From: Laccaria trichodermophora
Taxonomy: Eukaryota > Basidiomycota > Agaricomycetes > Agaricales > Hydnangiaceae
Length of the DNA: 64,000 bases
NCBI GenBank assembly: GCA_018417955.1
Contig: JACTVC010000021.1
Coordinates: 992,001 to 1,056,000 of the forward strand
Direction of reading: 5' to 3'
Shown: positions 58,094 to 64,000 of the stretch, in pieces
Layout of the letters: every line of letters begins with the position of its first letter
How positions within the stretch are numbered: the first letter of the stretch is position 1
The notes under the pieces: generated by a model
The model's input: only the letters and a program-made list of their open reading frames with translations
The model's database searches: none
What the model was told of the DNA's origin: nothing
Made by a program: the position numbers and the translations under genes

Positions 58094-59118
58094 TTTGGAT
58101 CAGTGGATATCTGTAGGTTTGAGTGAGGTAGGACCTGGCTTTATCATGATCATTCCGCTGGTATGTTACAAAATTTGATTACTATGACACTGAACTCTAT
58201 TATTATTACAACAAGTACCGAGTAATACAGCTATGTTTCGTTCTTATGCTCTGTGTTCGGACCCGTGGGTATTGTAACAAAATGAACTATCCTGTCTCCC
58301 TCTCTCCGCCCGTTCTCACATGCCCACCTCTTCGCGTACTTCCGAATTCACGGCTGCACTGCTTCTCAACTCCGTGATAGACTGCGATTATCGACAGACA
58401 TGATTCCCGAGCTGATTCTGACATCGGACGCGCTCATAAGGATACCGCGTGTTCACTTCCAAGTTCCACAGGTACATACGTTGAAATTGTCATTTGAGTG
58501 ATCTGTTCCTGATCGTCAGAATTTATGTGCGCCGTCACTCAAATTTAGAAGTCCCAGGATGGGCGCCGTGAACACTTCCCAAAGCTGACTTGTCAGACCT
58601 TGTACTACTTGTTCTTTCACAAGTGTTCGTGCTGGTGGGTTATGTAGCCAGAGATTTTGGTATGACGAGTTTCGTGACGGCCTCATCCATCCGTCGCTTG
58701 TTTGAAGTTGTTTGAACTCGTCTCTCGTCTCTTCTCTTTGACTGTGACTGGCTCCAAACGCGACCTCTTCATTATCCACTCTCATCAACATACCTATACC
58801 CTAATCCGCAATCGGCGTTGCGCGCTCGTCCAGATTCGTCTCAATCGTCACTCGCCAGGTCCCAATTTCAAGATCAACGCCCAAACAACCTTCATCATGT
58901 CAGAGTCCCTCTTCTAGCTATCATAGCCAATGTGACCCCTTCCCGCAGAGCACTTTAACGGCCATTGTATGTTCGATGTGACTAGACGAGCGCTCGACGA
59001 TATCTTATAAAGGACCACTGTCGCTCCTAGATCCACCAAGACAAGACGAATCCCTCCACTCAACCCCAAAGTTGTAAGGTCCCTTCAACAATTCTTCTCG
59101 CGCTGACCATCGTCGACA
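58094..59118. other. Intergenic, no gene recognised
   Basis: Frames at 58516-58917 lack motifs. The last 100 bp are the promoter of the next gene, with TATAAAG at 59005-59011 about 110 bp before the ATG. Confidence 0.45.
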
Positions 59119-59967
59119 ATGGCAAGCGACCAAACCTCAACAACCCCTCTCTCAGGGGATGCACAAGCGATCAAAGATGGTTTCGACCATCTGGGAGGAT
59201 CGACTGACCCTAGGAGTGGTTTTGGACGGATACCCCAATCTTCTCCACCCGAATCCAAAGGGGATCTGAACACCGGCGTGGATGCGCCAGATGCGGGTAG
59301 CGCTGCGAAACCACAACCCGGTTCGCAATCCCTCCTTTCTTGCGGATCGAAATCACTCATGTTGCCTGTTTACAGTCGCTGTTTTCCCTTCGGGTCCGAC
59401 GAATGCATCCCCGACCAGTGAACCATCAAGCAATCCAGTCATAACTACTCCCAACCGTTCGTCCATTTTGCTCCGGTTCTCTTTCATTCGCTTTATGTTT
59501 CATATCGACAGCCGCGATCCCATTGACTCCAGGCGGCCAAGTAATCAAAGATGGTTTCGACCATCTGGGTACGGCTGGTGACTCTCGGACAGGATTCGGA
59601 AAGATTCCTACTCCCCCTGATTCGATTTCGCCAACGACCTCTCCAAGTGCTACCCAGCCAGTTGACGTAGTCCCACCATCAGACTCGAAAAGTGAACCAT
59701 CTGTTGCAGTTAATCCCAGTGAGTCCCCTGCTTTCCTTCTTTTTCATCCGTTGAACCTGTTATGCAGAGACAGCCCCTTTAACTCCAGACGGCCAAGCAA
59801 TTAAAGATGGGTTCGACCATCTGGGTACAGCACATGATCCCAGAACAGGATTCGGAAAAATTCCTCCCCCTTCTTCGGGTGTCGCCGCCGACTCAAGCGT
59901 ACAACCTCAGCCATTGAGCGACGCGACGTCCCAGCCTCACGTCGTGAATAGCTTTGGCTACCCCTAA
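59119..59967 (+). CDS. Repeat protein with three 'GFDHLG...GFGKIP' units, 229 aa
   Basis: Model: 59119-59320, 59376-59456, 59512-59718, 59768-59967 (690 nt). Three copies of an about 30-residue unit, PLxxxxQAIKDGFDHLGxxx-DxRxGFG(K/R)IP, lie in exons 1, 3 and 4, separated by Pro/Ser/Thr-rich linkers. Each repeat exon has the unit at or near its 5' end with the same phase, pointing to growth by exon duplication. The linkers are disordered. No TM, signal peptide or enzyme motif. Family not recognised. A TATA box at 59005-59011 supports transcription. Stop TAA 59965-59967. Confidence 0.8.
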
Positions 59968-60116
59968 GTAGCAGTAAATCCTAAGCCAATTTAACAGAAG
60001 GCGTTTTCCTGTGCCCGTATTATTTAAATTTGCCATATCGCAGAGAATTCTATATGGTTTTAGAGTAAGGGAAATAATGTTGGCCTTAGAAATGTTAGAC
60101 GAAATGGATAAAAAGG

Positions 60117-60240
60117 CTCGCAGGTCGAACGTACTCGACCTGCGAGGTAGATATGATTGTTTGCTCACAGGTCGAGTATGTTCGACCTGCGAGGTTAATA
60201 TGATTGTTTACTCGCAGGTCGAACATACTCGACCTGTGAA
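60117..60240. repeat. Three 30-bp palindromes at an exact 47-bp period
   Basis: Near-perfect palindromes at 60117-60146, 60164-60193 and 60211-60240, arms CTCGCAGGTCGA / TCGACCTGCGAG, separated by a shared spacer ATATGATTGTTT. The middle copy has the reverse-complement centre (GAGTATGTTC versus GAACGTACTC). A fourth copy, with one arm slightly decayed, is at 60520-60549. Confidence 0.9.
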
Positions 60241-60254
60241 GTACACACAATTAT

Positions 60255-60790
60255 GTATGTAGAAAGCCATTATATTCATTGCTCAGTCAATTGTGCACCA
60301 TCTTTTCTGTTCTTGCATGCGTTCGAACCGGGCGCGTGTCTATTTGTCTTGGACGAACACACACGGAGGGTGGCCACCACCAAAAACAGGAAAGACACAA
60401 TGTATGTACAATACATTATATTCATAACTTGATCAATTATGCTCCGTTTTTTACATTCTTGGATTCGTTCGAACCGTACGAGTGTGTGTTTGTATTGTAC
60501 GAACACACTCTATTTTTTACTCCCAGGTCGAACGTACTTGACCTGCGAGGTACACAATGCATGTAGAAAGGCATTATATTCATACGTTGGTCAATTGTGC
60601 ACCGTTTCTTCCGTTCTTGCATGCGTTTTAACCGTGCACGTGTCTGTTTGTCTGGGACGAACACGCGCGGAGGGTGCCCGCCACCCAGAACAGGAATGAC
60701 AGAATGTATGTAAAAAGCCATTATATTGATAACTTGGTCAATTATGCCCCGTTTTTTACGATCTTGGACTTATTCGAGCCGTGTGTATGC
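60255..60790. repeat. Four ~150-bp tandem repeats in a two-unit higher-order pattern
   Basis: Units start near 60255, 60402, 60559 and 60705 with GTATGTAxAAxxCATTATATT and share TTGxTCAATT(G/A)TGC(A/T)CC. Units 1 and 3 are most alike, as are 2 and 4, so the pattern is a ~304-bp dimer repeated. Each unit also has a GACGAACAC hairpin-like stretch. Confidence 0.8.
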
Positions 60791-61031
60791 TGTTTGAAGT
60801 GGTAATTAAATCGCCGCACAAAAAAAAAACTTGCGCGAGTAAAAAAAATAATCGGGTGGGCAGATTTCGGTCTACTGTTCTCAGTTAGGAAGACTAGGTA
60901 CATTTTTGTGTTCCTGATATGTTCAAGCTGTCGCAGTACTGCTCAGTTCTGTAATCTGACATGTTTGTAGATGTCACGGTCGCAGCTTCAAAGTTGAGAA
61001 CACAGCCACGAAAACTCTGTATCGTACTCGA

Positions 61032-62116
61032 CTACAACTGCCCTAGGGAAAGAAGTCTCTCCAGTTCTACAATTCCCTCCTCAATGTAGTTTTTGGGCCC
61101 GGTGAGTGCATCAGCTCTGGCACACACAAAGTCAACGAATGCTTTCCCACAGCTCGGTGTTATCCCTGTCAAATCCAGCTTCTTCACGGTGTCTATCACG
61201 CCATCTGGGAAGTCCGTGGCCCAGAGTGCCGATGGCTGTAGAATGCCCCTTCCAATTCGACTCCACCACATTATCTTCCAGATCTTGAGACAGGAAACAT
61301 GTTGCTTCTCATTGCAATCATTCGAAAGCCCTGGCAGAGCGTCAACTGCGGGTGCATGGTAGGCGATTATCAACCGTTCCTGAGATATTGCCTCTTTAAC
61401 CTTTGCCAAGACTCCGAATATTGGCAGGCCAATGTGATGGATGTCAAGGTTGGACAAACTAGATAACTTCGTGGAGAGACGGCAGAGTGAGAGGAAAGCT
61501 GGCCGAATGAAGGATGGGATGTCGTAGAGACGTGCCAGTCGCAAGCGCTCAATTGGTGTCAGGTCTCTCTCCTTATACTGGCCAAGCACATAGATTGCGC
61601 TCTTTCTGACATCATCACAGAGTTGGAACTTGTGTGCGAGCTTCAAGACATCAGTGTATACAATGACCGGTAGAGGGGGTTCGGTCCACCTGGAGCTTGG
61701 AGGATTAGGGTTGACAGGTGGTGGAGGAGCGAAAGGTGAGTACGTACGTGAAGCAGACACAAAACATGACAAGATGCTCAAACTCTTCTGCAGTGGTATC
61801 CGGGATGTGAATTGGGGACTCATCCTGCCCTCCCTCCACCTGGAATGCACCTGACCTCTGTATGCTCCCAACGATGGATTCATTTGGCAATGGCAAAGAG
61901 AACATATCTCTGAAAACTGGTGAAAGGTCACACAGCACTCCTCGTTCCAACTTGAATAATACATTCTCAACCTATATTTTCTGGTAAGTTACTTTTCTCT
62001 GGGGGTTGAGACTGACTTACACATATGATCACATTTCCGTGCTCTTTGTAGAACCTCTCTGATCGTTTTGGCGCTGATGGATCGGTAGTTTTGGCTTCGG
62101 TGGGTTGAAGCGACAT
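61032..62116 (-). CDS. BTB/POZ domain protein, three exons, 327 aa
   Basis: Model: complement of 61032-61695, 61748-61971, 62021-62116 (984 nt). Exon 1 ends RFYKEHGNVIIC; exon 2 continues VENVLFKLERGVLCDLSPVFRDMFSLP, the BTB core, with a disordered acidic bit (EGGQDESPIHIP) and TTAEEFEHLVMF. Exon 3 has DVLKLAHKFQLCDDVRKSAI and YDIPSFIRPAFLSLCRLS, the mushroom BTB helical region, and a C-terminal domain with spaced Cys and CGKAFVDFVCARADAL. Layout matches the Cys-containing BTB class (7645, 12400) rather than the 46-48 kb pair. It is divergent from the integrase gene, with only about 33 bp between the two ATGs, so they share one promoter region unless the integrase starts further in. Confidence 0.85.
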
Positions 62117-62149
62117 TTTGGTGTAGTAAGTAGTCGATAAAATTTGGTA

Positions 62150-64000
62150 ATGATTCGTCGATCACTTTTGTCGATCACTTTCGGCATCGACTCTGGTCTC
62201 TCAGCTAATGGAATGGACCTTCCTGCATTACCGGCAACCATTCCAAAGTTCCCTGTGCGTAGAGAAAACCAACCGCCTTGGTCAGCCAATGCTGAAGCAG
62301 CAAGGGCGATCGTGAAAAACGCATATGATCGTGCTCACACTGTCTTGCGCCAGGAGGCAGATCCGGTTCGTCTTAAGTTTCATCTTGAGATCGTTGTCAA
62401 CACTCTTCCTATTTTGGTGGCAATGGAAGAAAGTCGACAGATGGAGCAGATTTCAGTGGGCTGGCTTGAGGAGACTACTATTGTTCTGGGCCTATTGGCC
62501 GTTCACCTGAAAGCTGCCATTGAAAGCGTTAATGATTTGTATGCTCCTTTGCTTCGTAATGCAAGCTTGAGTGCTAAAATCAGTCCACAAAGATCTTCTA
62601 CAAGCATTGGACACCTCGCACCAGTCACTGTGGTGCATAATCGTCGTCGAGGGCGACCACGCAAAGTTGTGGATCCAGCATATGTGAAAGAAGCTATGAC
62701 AACTCGACGAAACATCTCAGTCTCAAAGCTAGCAAGGCAGCTAAACATCGATCGTCATACCCTCAAATATTACATGAAACTTTACGGAATCCACCGCAGT
62801 TTTTCCAACATGTCGAATATCGAACTCGATGACTTGGTGAGACAGTACAAGCGGAGCAAACCAGATTCTGGGGTCCGTTATCTTGTGGGTTCACTTCGAA
62901 TGCGAGGCATTCGTGTTCAGCGGAAGCGCCTTTCCCTAGCTATTCGTCGAATCGATGGACTTGGCCAAACTTTACGCCAAAGAGCTGCCATTCAGAGGCG
63001 AATATATACATCTCCACGGCCTAATGCACTTTGGCATTGCGATGGACACCACAAACTCATTCACTGGGGCATCGTAATTCACGGGATGACTGATGGTTAT
63101 TGTCGGACAGTAAGTTCCAACAACCAGATTTGCTGATTTCAAGTGCACCGGCAGCTGATGACATCCGATTTAGGTGACAGGTATGGACGCTAATGACAAC
63201 AACCGTGGATCAACAGTACTCTCTGTTTTTCATAATGCTATTGAAGAGTTTGGAATGCCCTCACGAATGCGTGGGGACCAGGGTGGCGAGAACATGGAGC
63301 TTGCTGTCCATATGATTGTCCACAAAGGACCAAATCGAGCATCCTTCATGTGGGGATCGTCAGTGCTGTATATTTAATCAAGTTACTTACACAGCTGACC
63401 TACCATTTCTAGGTCCACTCGTAACACAAGAATAGAACGTCTGTGGGTTGAAGTCGGAAGAGAATTCGCCCGTGCTTGGAGGGGATTTTTTTCGAGGCTT
63501 GAGCGTCTTCACAAACTTGAAAGAAAGAACCCTCATCATCTCTGGTTGTTGCACCTGCTTTTCTTACCTGCAATCAAGAAGGACTGCCGCCGGTTTCAAG
63601 ATGAGTGGAATGCTCACCCAATTTCAGGACCTGACACAAATGATCGCAGCCCAAATGTAGGTCCCTGACTCTAAACAATCTATCACTGCCCATTTATATC
63701 ATGGATAGGATCTACGCTTTCTTGGTCAAACAGAAAATGGACTTTATTTGGACGATGAATTTGAAGGTGTTCGCCCAAGCGTGCTAGAGAGATTTTATGG
63801 TACCACGAGACACCGAGTCATCCGCGCACCTCATCAAACTGGTGCCGGAAATCCTCCTGAGGAAGAGGATGACAATGGTGACTTAGAGCCCGATAGTCTT
63901 GAAGATCTCATTGCTGCAGATCAAGAGCATCACGTTCGACATGCCCCAACAGAAGTTCCTGCTAACGGTTGCCCATTCGATGGAGAGTACGAACCAATTT
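62150..64000 (+). CDS. DDE-type integrase-core protein, truncated at window end
   Basis: Exons 62150-63109, 63174-63358, 63413-63656 and 63709 to the window edge, phases consistent. The N-terminal ~150 residues are helical and unassigned. A basic AT-hook-like RRRGRPRKV follows, then a helix-turn-helix (ISVSKLARQLNIDRHTLKYYMKLYGI split over two helices). The RNase H-fold integrase core shows WHCDGHHKLI (first Asp), GDQGGEN (second Asp) and STRNTRIERLW (Glu region), so the DDE triad appears intact. The tail is acidic (PPEEEDDNGDLEPDS). No LTR, gag or reverse transcriptase is seen nearby. Similar integrase-core genes are common in mushroom genomes. It could be a transposon integrase or a domesticated copy. 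The ATG at 62210 is an alternative start. Confidence 0.82.

Larger units (their letters stand above)
59968..61031. other. Satellite-like region between two genes
   Basis: No coding sequence; contains the palindromic array and ~150-bp tandem repeats described separately. 60790-61031 is the 3' flank of the BTB gene. Confidence 0.6.

Noticed and set aside
60117..60240. CRISPR-like array
   Set aside because: Eukaryotic context, palindromic units with identical spacers; a satellite, not CRISPR.
60300..60340. Possible tRNA T-arm (GTTCGAACC)
   Set aside because: No matching acceptor or anticodon arms; part of the ~150-bp repeats.
62150..64000. LTR retrotransposon integrase
   Set aside because: No reverse transcriptase, gag, protease or LTR seen, and the gene has several spliceosomal introns; left as integrase-core gene of unresolved type.

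Overview
The window looks like nuclear DNA from an agaricomycete (mushroom-forming) fungus. Genes are split by many GT-AG introns of about 45-65 nt, and gene families typical of basidiomycetes recur: BTB/POZ proteins, a DUF6699-type protein, a Git3-like GPCR and mushroom-type integral membrane proteins. I rebuilt most gene models by hand, joining exons so that splice sites, reading phase and family motifs agree. Exon totals that come out as whole codons are stated in the entries. Homology calls rest on remembered family motifs, with no database search.

Layout. 0-5 kb: a possible gene end, a small secreted Cys-rich protein, an intron-containing tRNA-Val and an 11-exon sugar transporter. 7.6-15.8 kb: an accessory cluster with an intronless BTB gene, four paralogous genes of an Asn/Ser/Thr-rich family (two leftward, two rightward) and a frameshifted BTB gene between the two pairs. 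All four paralogues share a middle exon of exactly 78 nt, the same intron phases and a CGTGGGATG core promoter element. 16-19 kb: an ARMC8/GID5-like armadillo gene and tRNA-Pro. 20.6-20.8 kb: a 68-bp inverted repeat. 21.9-26.1 kb: a 17-exon monocarboxylate-type transporter with a 7-nt microexon, then a GPCR. 28.7-32.1 kb: a DUF6699-type gene and a Dal5-type transporter. 32.5-38.5 kb: a tRNA-Ala-like gene, decayed membrane-protein copies and a 703-bp element with terminal inverted repeats. 39-40.1 kb: PHO88. 43.2-44.0 kb: an uncharacterised gene. 46.3-48.7 kb: two tandem BTB genes. 51.6-52.2 kb: ATP synthase subunit g. 52.8-56.1 kb: two tandem seven-TM-like genes, one with a duplicated 48-nt exon. 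57-60 kb: two proteins built from internal repeats. 60.1-60.8 kb: palindromic and tandem satellite repeats. 61-64 kb: a BTB gene divergent from a DDE-type integrase gene cut by the window edge.

How the parts relate. Housekeeping genes (PHO88, ATP20, ARMC8/GID5, tRNAs) are separated by rapidly duplicating accessory blocks. Five BTB loci of at least two structural classes lie in 64 kb. The strongest candidate for something undescribed is the 7.6-15.8 kb cluster, where BTB genes are interleaved with a co-regulated-looking family whose N-terminus has short beta-rich repeats and an N/S/T-rich tail. The second is a family of seven-TM-like genes in several stages of duplication and decay. The function of neither can be read from the sequence alone.
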